NCBI RefSeq assembly: GCF_900094565.1
Contig: NZ_FMAF01000034.1
Coordinates: 1-60,058 of the forward strand
From: Martinezella lusitana
Lineage (GTDB): Bacteria; Pseudomonadota; Alphaproteobacteria; Rhizobiales; Rhizobiaceae
DNA length: 60,058 bases
Direction: 5' to 3'
Position numbers and translations under genes: made by a program. The notes below the pieces were generated by a model that saw only the letters and a list, made by a program, of their open reading frames with translations, was not told where the DNA came from and did no database searches. Every line of letters starts with the position of its first letter. Within the stretch, counting starts at the first letter, position 1. This document shows positions 52,191 through 60,058 of this stretch, piece after piece.

Positions 52191-53156
52191 ATGCAGATGG
52201 CCCCGTCCTCAACGCAGGATATGGACAGCATTCCGGTCATAGATATCTCGCCTTTCATCCATCGGACCGCCGGCAGCGATGCCGTGGTCAAGGCGATCGA
52301 GGCGGCCTGCCGCGAAACCGGCTTCTTCCTGATCACCGGACATGGTGTGTCCACGGAGGCAACCGCGCGGCTTTACAATCTTGCCCGCGATTTCTTCGAC
52401 GAACCGCAGGAGTGGAAAAAGCAACAAGGCCGGGGAACTTCGCTAAAGGGGGGCGTCGCCTTCTCCCCCATCGCGGATGAGGCACTGAGCGCCACGCTTG
52501 GGATCAAGACGCCGGGTGACTACAAGGAAAGCCTGAATTTCGGGCCGCGCCTTCCGGGTGACGTCTGGCCCACGGTTCCACAAGGATTACAGGCCGCATT
52601 CAGCGCCTATTTTGCCGAGATGGAGGCGCTCGCTGGACATCTGCGGCGCGCATTCTGCCAGGCGATCGGGCTTGCGCCGGATTATTTCGAGCCGGCCTTT
52701 GCCGACCACCTTTCGGCACTCCGCGTCATCAACTATCCGGAACAACAGGAAAGCCCACTGCCCGGCCAGTTACGTGCGGGCGTCCATACCGATTACGGCT
52801 TCATGACCATTCTGCGCTCGGAGGCATCGCCGGGAGGGCTTCAGGTCCGCAGGCGCGATGGCGAATGGCTGGATGCGCCAAACGTCGAAGGCGCCTATGT
52901 CGTGAATATCGCCGATGCCTTCATGCGCTGGACCAATGACGAATGGCTCTCGACGCCGCATCGGGTTGCCAATCCACCCGGCGACTTCAAGGGAACGACA
53001 CGGCGTCAGTCCATTCCCTTCTTTGTCAATCCGTCGAAAGAGACGCTCATCGAATGCCTGCCGCCCTTTGCGGCAAAGGCGCCGGCAAAATACACGCCGA
53101 TTACCTACGGAGACTATATCGCGCTGAAGACAAGCCAGGCCTTCAGCAAGTCCTGA
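52191..53156 (+). CDS. 2-oxoglutarate/Fe(II)-dependent oxygenase (isopenicillin-N-synthase-like)
   Basis: 321 residues. The N-terminal DIOX_N domain (IPVIDISPFIHR, ETGFFLITGHGV) is followed by the catalytic jelly roll with the iron ligands in GVHTDYGFMTIL (His, Asp) and WLSTPHRV (His), and the 2-oxoglutarate arginine in RRQSIPFFVNP. It uses O2 and 2-oxoglutarate to hydroxylate or desaturate a small molecule. ATG 52191 is preceded by GGAAAGGA and preferred over the open frame from 52134. It probably modifies the imported substrate before or after the oxidoreductase step. Confidence 0.88.
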   Translation: MQMAPSSTQDMDSIPVIDISPFIHRTAGSDAVVKAIEAACRETGFFLITGHGVSTEATARLYNLARDFFDEPQEWKKQQGRGTSLKGGVAFSPIADEALSATLGIKTPGDYKESLNFGPRLPGDVWPTVPQGLQAAFSAYFAEMEALAGHLRRAFCQAIGLAPDYFEPAFADHLSALRVINYPEQQESPLPGQLRAGVHTDYGFMTILRSEASPGGLQVRRRDGEWLDAPNVEGAYVVNIADAFMRWTNDEWLSTPHRVANPPGDFKGTTRRQSIPFFVNPSKETLIECLPPFAAKAPAKYTPITYGDYIALKTSQAFSKS

Positions 53157-53225
53157 GCGCAAGAAGCGAAACATCGCCTAGCGCGCAGCAGCGACCGAAA
53201 CATAACCATGACAAGGGGAACCGAA

Positions 53226-54263
53226 ATGATGAACATGAACAGGCGGCAGCTTCTTGCCGGAATGGGCGGCCTTGCCGCAGCAAGCGTGATCAGCCTTCCT
53301 GCGCGCGCGCAAAGCAAGACACTCGTGGTGCCGACGCTCGGGGGTGCCTGGGAACAATTCTGGCGCTCGACGCTGGCACCCGCATTCACGGCAAAGAGCG
53401 GTGCCGCGGTGACACTCGATGCCGGCAACGGCCGTGTCTGGAGCGCCAACCTGCGGGCGGCGGGCGCTGAAAACCCGCCCTATTCTATCCTGATGACCAA
53501 CGAGGCCTTCGCCTCCAGCCTGCGCAAGGAAGGCTTCTTCGAGAAGCTCGATCTGACGAAGCTGTCGAACTACAACGATCTCTACCCTCTTGCGAAGAAG
53601 ACGGATGGCTGGGGTGCCGTGGCCATGGTCTCGCCGATCGGCATCGCCTACCGAACCGATATGGTCAAAACCCCGCCGAAGGGATGGAAGGATCTCTGGG
53701 AAAACCCGGAGTTCAAGGGTCGCATTGGCCTCTACAACTTCGCCAATACGGCCGGCAAGATGGAGCTGATGCTGGCATCGAAAATCTTCGGCAAGGATCA
53801 ATACGACATCGATGCCGGCTTCAAGGCGCTGGAAAAGCTAGGGCCTGTCATACAGGCGGATTTCAATCTGTCGACGGGCCTTGCAGCCGGCGAATTCGTC
53901 GTTGCGCCCTTCGACTTCGGCGAGGTGGCGCGCTTGCGATCCCAGGGGCTGCCGATCGATGTCGTCGTTCCCGAAGAGGGCATGCTGATGTTCGACCAGA
54001 CGCTGAATATCCTTGCCCATGCCCCGGAAAAGGAACTCGCCTACCAATATGCCGACTTCCTGCTTTCTCCGGAGGGGCAGATACCGCTCATGAAGCAGTT
54101 CTTCGTCTCCCCCACCAATTCCAAGGTGGTGGTCCCGGCCGACCTGCAAAAGGACGTGCCGATCTCGGGCGAGGCCATGGACAAGATCCTGACATGGGAC
54201 TGGAACTTCATGAACCAAAAGCAGGCCGAGTTCTCGGAGACCTGGGCAAAGGTCATGCGCTAG
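53226..54263 (+). CDS. ABC transporter substrate-binding protein (polyamine/SBP_bac_8 type)
   Basis: 345 residues. The signal peptide MNRRQLLAGMGGLAAASVIS has a twin-arginine-like start. The periplasmic binding domain has TLGGAWEQFWRSTLAPAF at its N-terminus, PIGIAYRTDMVK in the hinge region and FLLSPEGQIPLMKQFFVSPT near its end, as in PotD/PotF relatives. ATG 53226 has GGGGA six bases upstream. It captures the substrate for the transporter encoded by the next three genes. Polyamine-type binding proteins also carry other cations or small acids, so the ligand is open. Confidence 0.9.
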   Translation: MMNMNRRQLLAGMGGLAAASVISLPARAQSKTLVVPTLGGAWEQFWRSTLAPAFTAKSGAAVTLDAGNGRVWSANLRAAGAENPPYSILMTNEAFASSLRKEGFFEKLDLTKLSNYNDLYPLAKKTDGWGAVAMVSPIGIAYRTDMVKTPPKGWKDLWENPEFKGRIGLYNFANTAGKMELMLASKIFGKDQYDIDAGFKALEKLGPVIQADFNLSTGLAAGEFVVAPFDFGEVARLRSQGLPIDVVVPEEGMLMFDQTLNILAHAPEKELAYQYADFLLSPEGQIPLMKQFFVSPTNSKVVVPADLQKDVPISGEAMDKILTWDWNFMNQKQAEFSETWAKVMR

Positions 54264-54377
54264 GCGCGCCCTGACGATCCCCTCGCTATGTGCCGGCCCG
54301 CCTCTAGGCGGTCCGGCCCCTCTCCCGACATGGTGGCATGGACGCGGTCGCCGCCGACAGAATTTGGAAGATCGATC

Positions 54378-55442
54378 ATGACAGAGGTGAGCATCGAAGC
54401 GCTGACCAAGCACTATGGAGCATCTCTTGCGGTCAACGGCATCTCCGTGAAAATCGCAAAGGGTGAGTTTATCTCCCTTCTTGGCCCTTCCGGCTGCGGC
54501 AAGACAACTACGCTGAAAATGATAGCCGGCTTCGAGGACGCCACATCGGGCGCGATCCGTTTCGATGGGCAGGACGTCGTGCATGTGCCTGCCGAAAAAC
54601 GCGACATTGGCATGGTCTTCCAAAACTACGCCCTGTTTCCGCATATGACCGTAGCGCAGAACCTGGCGTTCGGACTGGAGATGCGCCGCAGACCGAAGCG
54701 CGAAATCGCCGAGCGCACGGCGCGTGTTCTCGACATGGTACAGCTCTCCGGATATGCCGACCGCTATCCGCGCCAGCTTTCCGGCGGACAGCAACAACGC
54801 GTCGCCCTTGCTCGAGCGCTGGTGATCGAGCCCCGAATTCTCCTTCTCGACGAGCCGCTAGCCAACCTCGACGCCAAGCTGCGCGAGGAGATGCGCATCT
54901 TTATCCGCGATCTTCAGAAGCGTGTTGGCATCACCACTGTTTACGTGACCCACGATCAGGCGGAGGCGATGACCATGTCGGATCGTGTCGTGATCATGTT
55001 TGGCGGGCAGATCGCCCAGTATGGCGCGCCGGCCGATATCTACGATCGGCCGGCCAGCCTCGAAGTCGCGCAATTCGTGGGGCAGGTCAACATCCTTTCC
55101 GGTCGGCTGCTCTCCACCGACGCCAACGATATCTCGGTCATCGATACAGCACTCGGTACGGTCAGGATCTTCAATGCTCCAAGGTCGCCCGGTGGGGCCG
55201 TGACGCTGGTGCTGCGGCCCGAGGCCGTCGAGCTGTTTCCCGAAAGTGCGGGGCAGGCAGGCGTCCCGGCCACCGTCACTGCGAGCTACTATTCGGGCAG
55301 CCTGATCGACTATCTGCTGACGCTCGACAGTGGCGACACCATCAATGTCCAGACCTTCCCTCGCAGCCGTTTCTCTCCGGGCGATCGTGTCACCGTCAAG
55401 GCCGATGGCGATCGCTTCTGGGCGCTCGGAGCTGCCGCATGA
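54378..55442 (+). CDS. ABC transporter ATP-binding protein (PotA-like)
   Basis: 354 residues. It has Walker A GPSGCGKTT, Q-loop in VFQNYALFPHMT, signature LSGGQQQRVALARAL, Walker B ILLLDEPLANLD and switch histidine in VTHDQAEAMT. The C-terminal TOBE-type regulatory domain starts near residue 280. It powers import by the two permeases that follow. GGAAG lies before ATG 54378, and its last codons overlap the next gene by 4 bp. Confidence 0.93.
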   Translation: MTEVSIEALTKHYGASLAVNGISVKIAKGEFISLLGPSGCGKTTTLKMIAGFEDATSGAIRFDGQDVVHVPAEKRDIGMVFQNYALFPHMTVAQNLAFGLEMRRRPKREIAERTARVLDMVQLSGYADRYPRQLSGGQQQRVALARALVIEPRILLLDEPLANLDAKLREEMRIFIRDLQKRVGITTVYVTHDQAEAMTMSDRVVIMFGGQIAQYGAPADIYDRPASLEVAQFVGQVNILSGRLLSTDANDISVIDTALGTVRIFNAPRSPGGAVTLVLRPEAVELFPESAGQAGVPATVTASYYSGSLIDYLLTLDSGDTINVQTFPRSRFSPGDRVTVKADGDRFWALGAAA

Positions 55443-56296
55443 GCCTTCGAGCGAAATCTCTGAAGCCCTTTGCCCTGATCGCCCCAGCTGTTCTGCTGCT
55501 CGGTGTCTTCCTGGTATTGCCGTACATCAACATCGTGGTCATGAGCCTGCGCAATCCGGGGAGCGGCACGCCCTATGCGCCCGGCTTCACCCTCTCAAAC
55601 TATCTCAGGCTCTTTGCCGACAGCTTTTATCTGGAGCAGACCGCAAACACGTTGGTGATCGGCTTCATCACCACCTTTGTCTGCCTTGTCCTCGGCTTCC
55701 CCGTCGCCTGGCAGCTTGCGAAGACCCAAATGCGTTTTCGCGGCCTGGCCTATGGCCTCGTGCTCTCACCGCTTCTCGTCGGCATCGTCATCCGCAGCTA
55801 TGGCTGGACGATCCTACTCGGCAATAACGGCATGATAAACCGCACGCTGATCGGCTTCGGCCTGATCGATCGCCCGCTTGCCCTGATGTATAACTCCCTT
55901 GGGATCGTGATCGCGCTGGTGCACGTCTTCCTGCCCTTCATGATCCTGCCGCTCATGAGCGCGCTGCAGGGGATAGACCCTTCAATCGAAGCGGCCGCCC
56001 GGTCGCTTGGTGCCGGACGCATCACCGCCTTTCGAAGAATTGTTCTGCCGCTGGCGATGCCCGGCATACAGGCCGGCTGCATACTGGTCTTTGTCCTGTC
56101 GCTCAGCGCCTACGTCACTCCGTCCTTGATCGGCGGCCTGCGCGTAAAGACGATGGCCGTCAGCGTGGTCGACGCCCTTATCGATACGTTTCAATGGCCC
56201 TTCGGCTCGGCCATGGCACTGATGCTGTCTCTAACCGGGGCTATGGTGGTGATGCTGTTTGCCAGGCTCACCCGCATGAAATGGAAGGCGAACTGA
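55439..56296 (+). CDS. ABC transporter permease (PotB-like)
   Basis: 285 residues with six membrane helices and the coupling EAA loop EAAARSLGAGRITAFRRIVLP. It forms one half of the importer channel in the inner membrane. It starts by ATGA overlap with the ATPase gene and ends in TGATG overlap with the second permease, so all are translated together. An N-terminal stretch LLLGVFLVLPYINIVVMSL marks the first helix. Confidence 0.92.
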   Translation: MSLRAKSLKPFALIAPAVLLLGVFLVLPYINIVVMSLRNPGSGTPYAPGFTLSNYLRLFADSFYLEQTANTLVIGFITTFVCLVLGFPVAWQLAKTQMRFRGLAYGLVLSPLLVGIVIRSYGWTILLGNNGMINRTLIGFGLIDRPLALMYNSLGIVIALVHVFLPFMILPLMSALQGIDPSIEAAARSLGAGRITAFRRIVLPLAMPGIQAGCILVFVLSLSAYVTPSLIGGLRVKTMAVSVVDALIDTFQWPFGSAMALMLSLTGAMVVMLFARLTRMKWKAN

Positions 56297-57078
56297 TGGC
56301 CAGGCACCTCCTCACCGGCTATTGCCTGCTGATCTATGCCTTTCTGTTGCTGCCGATCCTCGTGGTCGTCGGCGCCTCTTTCAATGCTGGCGCCTTCCTG
56401 ACGTTCCCGCCACAGGGACTTTCATTTCGCTGGTATGTGGTGTTCTTTCACAACGAGGTCTTCCTCAACGCCATCAAGACATCGCTCTGGGTGGCCGCGG
56501 TCTCGACAGTGATCTCCTCGATCATCGGCACAATGGCGGCGATCTTCTATGTCCAGCACGCCGGACGCTGGAAGGAAAGCATCCGCCTCGCCATGCTCCT
56601 GCCGCTGCTGCTGCCGGAAGTGCTGACGGCCATCTCGCTGTTGTTCTTCGTCTATTCGATCGGCATGGGCACACGGACGATCGCAGCGATGATCATCGGC
56701 CATTGCCTCATTACCCTTCCCTTCGTCTTCATCAACGTTTCGGCGGCCATGGAGTCCTACGAACCGTCCTGGAGCCTGGCGGCCAAGAGCCTTGGCGCGG
56801 GACCACTGACGCGGTTTCGCCGCATCATGCTGCCGCTGATCAAGCCAGGCGTGATTGGCGGATGCCTGTTCGCCTTCATCATATCCTTCGACACGTTCAC
56901 GATATCCTTCATGCTGAAGAATGTCGGCACCGCCACGCTTCCAATCCAGCTCTACGATTATCTGCGCACAAACTTCACACCGGAGGCAGCGGCAGTTTCA
57001 ACGGTATCCATCGTGCTGACCTTGTTCATCGTCGTCCTGTCGGAGAAAGTACTGGGACTGCGCATCCACCGATTCTAG
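56296..57078 (+). CDS. ABC transporter permease (PotC-like)
   Basis: 260 residues, six membrane helices, EAA-type loop SLAAKSLGAGPLTRFRRIMLP. It is the second channel half of the importer. ATG 56296 shares one base with the stop of the first permease. It is the last gene of the plus-strand run that begins at 46320. The following 190 bp to the convergent acyltransferase gene show no clear terminator. Confidence 0.92.
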   Translation: MARHLLTGYCLLIYAFLLLPILVVVGASFNAGAFLTFPPQGLSFRWYVVFFHNEVFLNAIKTSLWVAAVSTVISSIIGTMAAIFYVQHAGRWKESIRLAMLLPLLLPEVLTAISLLFFVYSIGMGTRTIAAMIIGHCLITLPFVFINVSAAMESYEPSWSLAAKSLGAGPLTRFRRIMLPLIKPGVIGGCLFAFIISFDTFTISFMLKNVGTATLPIQLYDYLRTNFTPEAAAVSTVSIVLTLFIVVLSEKVLGLRIHRF

Positions 57079-57272
57079 GGCATTTGCTGCTTTTTCACCC
57101 TCCGCTTGGCGACGAACGAATTCGCCGCTGACTCAGCGAGGGTCGTGGCAACCTGAAGGCCGGCGCGGTGGCGTTTTCCGTGGTCGATGATTGGTCTCAT
57201 CTGACACTTTCAGCCTGCGGGATGACGACCATCGTTGACCGGTCACGAACGATCAGCGCCGATCATTCTCCG

Positions 57273-59429
57273 CTATCGACGAGCTTCCGAGAGGACGGGG
57301 ACGTAGAGCGGACTGAGGGTTGCTGCAAACGTTGCCGTCAGGTGGTCGGCATCCTTATAGAGCGGCAGACCGTTTCGCACCGCATCGCAACGACCATGGC
57401 TACAGAGAGAGGGAAGAGGGTCGATGAGCGCAGCTCCATAACGTGCCGCCAGACGTGTCAGGATCGCGTGCGAAAGCGCCTGCCGCTTCTCGATATAGTC
57501 CAACGGCGGCGCGACGTCCGTCGATGTGCCTCGCGTTATCGCCTTGGCGACGGCCTCAGGCATGTACCGCCCCATCTCCGGAACATCCGAGACCAGCACG
57601 ACCCTCGTTCCCTGCTTGGTCAGCTCCGCCACCAGGCGATCCAGCGTTTCGACGACGGATGCTGATCGGTCGTCCAACGGAGGCGGCACTGACGGGTCGA
57701 AGTAAGGCCCCTCGTTCGGCAACTCGGCATCGTGGACATATTTGGGCCAGTAGGCCACCAGGAAAACCAGCGGAATATGTTGTGCCGCAATCAGATCGTG
57801 CACTGCTCCATTGAAGTCGCCGCAGAGCCCGGTATCGCCCCGAGGTGTGAGCTGAACACCCGGCAAAGGAGGGCACGACGAATGTCCTGCAAAGAGGCCG
57901 GTGATGCCAACCAGTTTCGCAGCCGCATCGATGGCCGGCGCCATCGCGCCGGAATGGGAATCGCCCCAGACGACAAAAGATGGTTTGGCAGAGCCTTCGA
58001 AACCGAGCGGACAGAGCTTGCCTGCATAAATATCTGCCACAGAGGGCCCGGATTTATCGGAGTCGGCAAAACACGGCGGTAGGCTGAATCGGCTTTGATC
58101 GTACGTGGAAGCGTACACCGTCCGGGCATCCGCGGGTAGCCGATCCGGCACACCGCGATGATGAGCAACATAGTCTCCCAATCCGACTGAAGCGATCAGG
58201 ACCCCCGCGGCGCTTGCGAACATGGGTATGCGCTTCACAAAGCTGGCGCGTCCACGGAACGGCTGCTCCACGAAACGCCAAGAGATGGTGGCGAGAACGA
58301 GCGATGCGATAACGATCAAACTGCCCTGCAGCAGGGAAAGCTGGCGTCCCGCGACCTCCCGGCTGAATACGATGATCGGCCAGTGCCAGAGATAAAGGGA
58401 GTAGGAGATCAGCCCCACAAAAACCAATGGTCGGGATTGCAGGAATCTGCCCGCAGGCCCCGTCTCGTCTCGGCCATGGATAATCAAGGCCGCGCCGAGG
58501 CAAGGCAGCAGCGCCGCCGGGCCGGGAAACAGCGTCTGGTCGCTGAAGCCGAATATGGCAATGGCTACCAGGAGGATGCCACCCAGGCCCAGCCCTGCCC
58601 GCAGCGCCGACTGCTGCGGCACCGGTATTGCATTGAGGGCCAGCAGCGCCCCAAGGAGGAGCTCCCAGGCGCGAAACTGAAGGAGATAGAATGCCTCGGC
58701 CTGCGACCGAAATAGCATCCAAGTGCAAGCGACCAACGATACGGCCAGCAAGCCTGTCACGATGAGCCTAGCACGCCGTCGCGCAAATCGGTTGATCAGC
58801 AGCAACAGCAAGGGAAACAGGATGTAGAACTGCTCTTCGACAGCAAGAGACCAAGTGTGCAGCAGCGGCTTCATCTGCGCGCCGATGTCGAAATATCCGC
58901 TTTCCTTTTCGAACTGGATATTCGAGGTGAACAGGGCGGCCGCCTTCAAACTGCGGGCGAAGTAGACAAATTCGGCTGGCATCAGCAGAAACCAAGCCGC
59001 GATCGAGGAAGTGGCCAGGACAGTAAACAATGCCGGGAAAATCCGGCGGATACGGCGCTCATAGAATCGAACGAGACTGAACTCGCCCTTTGCGATCTCG
59101 CTGGAAATCAGCGATGCCATCAGGAAACCAGAGATGACGAAAAATACGTCGACGCCGACGAAACCGCCGCCGAAGCCGGGTACGCCCGCGTGGTACAGAA
59201 CCACCGGAATAATAGCCAGAGCCCGGAGACCATCGACATCCCGGCGATAGTCAAGACCGCTTGACCCATGTCCGTGCGTTGGTGCTAGAGGCAACGAGCG
59301 CCGAAGAACAAGATTCAATTTCAACTCTCCAAATGCACCGCGATGCGCACACAGCCGCAACGTGTCTCTTTTAGGCAAATAGTCCCATTGGCTGACGTAA
59401 AACTGAAGATTTGAGCTTCGCGGCCTCAA
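57273..59429 (-). CDS. Acyltransferase-3 with C-terminal SGNH domain (OafA-type)
   Basis: 718 residues in the open frame. Residues 60-400 are a ten-helix acyltransferase-3 domain (RRDVDGLRALAIIPVVLYHA with the catalytic histidine, and WSLAVEEQFYILFP). Residues 460-710 are a periplasmic SGNH domain with VVWGDSHSGAMAP and DADHLTATFA. It moves acyl groups from the cytoplasm to a surface glycan. The first ~37 codons are probably not translated. TTG 59324 or 59318 behind GGAGAG is a likelier start. It is unlinked to the glycan operon at 26356 but may modify its product or O-antigen. Confidence 0.87.
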   Translation of the reverse strand: MRPRSSNLQFYVSQWDYLPKRDTLRLCAHRGAFGELKLNLVLRRSLPLAPTHGHGSSGLDYRRDVDGLRALAIIPVVLYHAGVPGFGGGFVGVDVFFVISGFLMASLISSEIAKGEFSLVRFYERRIRRIFPALFTVLATSSIAAWFLLMPAEFVYFARSLKAAALFTSNIQFEKESGYFDIGAQMKPLLHTWSLAVEEQFYILFPLLLLLINRFARRRARLIVTGLLAVSLVACTWMLFRSQAEAFYLLQFRAWELLLGALLALNAIPVPQQSALRAGLGLGGILLVAIAIFGFSDQTLFPGPAALLPCLGAALIIHGRDETGPAGRFLQSRPLVFVGLISYSLYLWHWPIIVFSREVAGRQLSLLQGSLIVIASLVLATISWRFVEQPFRGRASFVKRIPMFASAAGVLIASVGLGDYVAHHRGVPDRLPADARTVYASTYDQSRFSLPPCFADSDKSGPSVADIYAGKLCPLGFEGSAKPSFVVWGDSHSGAMAPAIDAAAKLVGITGLFAGHSSCPPLPGVQLTPRGDTGLCGDFNGAVHDLIAAQHIPLVFLVAYWPKYVHDAELPNEGPYFDPSVPPPLDDRSASVVETLDRLVAELTKQGTRVVLVSDVPEMGRYMPEAVAKAITRGTSTDVAPPLDYIEKRQALSHAILTRLAARYGAALIDPLPSLCSHGRCDAVRNGLPLYKDADHLTATFAATLSPLYVPVLSEARR

Positions 59430-59782
59430 GCTCGGCGTTCTGATCGACCTCGACGTTCAACTGGGTTTAGCCAGGAAAGCAAGATTGCCTCCCTATGGCG
59501 CCGACAGGGGCAGGATACGTTCTGGCGCGGACCTTGAACCCTGGCGTCATCGGAGGCCCAAAGTCTAGCTATGGGTGCCGGTCTTTCATTCTGGACCTTA
59601 GCCCTGTTGTGTATCACACTCTTTTGGTGCCCGAGGGAGCCTGGAAGGCGATAAAAAGTTGTTGGCTTGGTGCTTCATTGAAATCCGTAATCACAAGCGA
59701 CAGCGGATATGCCACTGTTATCCTGGTTGTGAGGCAAAAGCGGGGCGGGCATATAACTTCGCTTGGCGGGACCCGTTGCCCT
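59430..59782. other. Region without recognised gene
   Basis: About 350 bp between the acyltransferase start and the IS5 end. It should hold the acyltransferase promoter. Short open frames have no start signals or likeness to known proteins. Confidence 0.35.
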
Positions 59783-60058
59783 CTAGGTGACCGACTCATA
59801 AGATCGGAGCCAAATTCGAATTGAGGCTAGCTGGACGGATGCGAGGAAGTTGTCGTCGCGTTTGTCGTATCGGGTTGCGACTGCTCTGAAGTGTTTGAGT
59901 TTGTTGAAGAACCGCTCGACCGCGTTGCGCTGTTTGTAGAGCCATGGGCTGAAGACGGGAATATTGACCCTGTTTGGCATAGGGCGAATACATCCCCATG
60001 CGCCACGGGTTTTGAGGTTTTGGCGCAACGCGTCGCTGTCGTAGGCACGATCAGCCAG
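59783..60058 (-). CDS. IS5-family transposase, C-terminal part (partial)
   Basis: About 91 residues up to the window edge. ADRAYDSDALR carries a catalytic aspartate, and RNAVERFFNKLKHFRAVATR carries the glutamate of the DDE triad in the usual IS5 ending. The stop codon TAG is built from the last IS position plus the TA target duplication and the next flanking base, so the gene has no stop of its own. It faces left like the fragment at 1-241. Confidence 0.85.
   Translation of the reverse strand: MADRAYDSDALRQNLKTRGAWGCIRPMPNRVNIPVFSPWLYKQRNAVERFFNKLKHFRAVATRYDKRDDNFLASVQLASIRIWLRSYESVT
59786..60058 (-). mobile_element. IS5-family element, 3' end (partial, runs off the right edge)
   Basis: The terminal repeat GGTGACCGACTCATAAGA (59786-59803) matches the repeat at 298-315 and is flanked by TA at 59784-59785. 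It has the same orientation as the left element, so the two are direct copies, or one element split by the window or contig boundary. The middle ~100 codons of the transposase are missing from both. Confidence 0.8.

Noticed and set aside
1..60058. tRNA or rRNA genes, integrase or attachment sites
   Set aside because: None were recognised on either strand by eye, and no phage or integrative-element integrase is present. A tRNA scan was not possible.

Overview
The window looks like accessory DNA of a Rhizobiales alphaproteobacterium (Rhizobium / Sinorhizobium / Agrobacterium type). The codon use is GC-rich, and the gene set is typical of that group: FixK/FNR-type boxes, CsgH-type curli genes, DUF3775 and SPW proteins, and relics of IS5, IS256, IS630, IS110 and IS3 elements. 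No rRNA, tRNA, replication or conjugation genes were seen. Both ends lie inside IS5-family elements in the same orientation, so this is either a whole contig or a segment bounded by direct IS copies.

Layout. 1-4950: IS5 end, an NAD-dependent DNA ligase, a small cluster (two paralogous ~100-residue proteins around a PPOX-fold flavoprotein) and IS debris. 4997-8336: a three-enzyme fusion (phosphoribosyltransferase, dienelactone-hydrolase-like, erythromycin-esterase-like) and a DUF5335 protein. 8380-19650: a redox/detoxification island with an epoxide-hydrolase-like enzyme, three F420-reductase-like NAD(P) proteins, two epimerase-like SDRs, a classical SDR, LysR and TetR regulators and a GFA protein, mixed with decayed genes (LysR, AraC, SnoaL, thioredoxin-reductase-like). 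19912-26270: SPW membrane protein, GroEL, MgtC/SapB protein, Do-type protease and universal stress protein. 26356-31478: a four-gene glycan synthesis and export operon. 32010-33496: curli subunits with CsgH. 33600-35085: IS110 relics and a small cytochrome c. 35176-43912: phasin-like protein, phosphate acetyl/butyryltransferase, APH-kinase/P-loop fusion, CysQ, two triple-BON proteins, DUF3775, Hsp20 and a diguanylate cyclase. 44391-57078: a catabolic locus of AcuI-like reductase and GntR regulator, divergent from an eight-gene run (GlcD-like dehydrogenase, fused indolepyruvate oxidoreductase, enoyl-CoA hydratase, 2OG-Fe(II) oxygenase, polyamine-type ABC importer). 57273-59429: an acyltransferase-SGNH protein, then the second IS5 end.

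How it works together. The strongest signal is regulatory. Nine exact TTGA-N6-TCAA palindromes and four one-mismatch versions lie upstream of the stress genes, mostly 30-135 bp from the start codon. About one exact match would be expected by chance in 60 kb. The sites tie together ligase, small paralogue, triple fusion, DUF5335, SPW, GroEL, DegP/USP, phasin/Pta, kinase/CysQ, both BON proteins and Hsp20 as one probable oxygen-limitation regulon, whose Crp/Fnr-type activator is not encoded here. Its content resembles the mycobacterial DosR dormancy regulon. A second, local circuit is also visible: the TetR gene and the reductase/SDR operon 7 kb away share GGATC-N3-GATCC operators.
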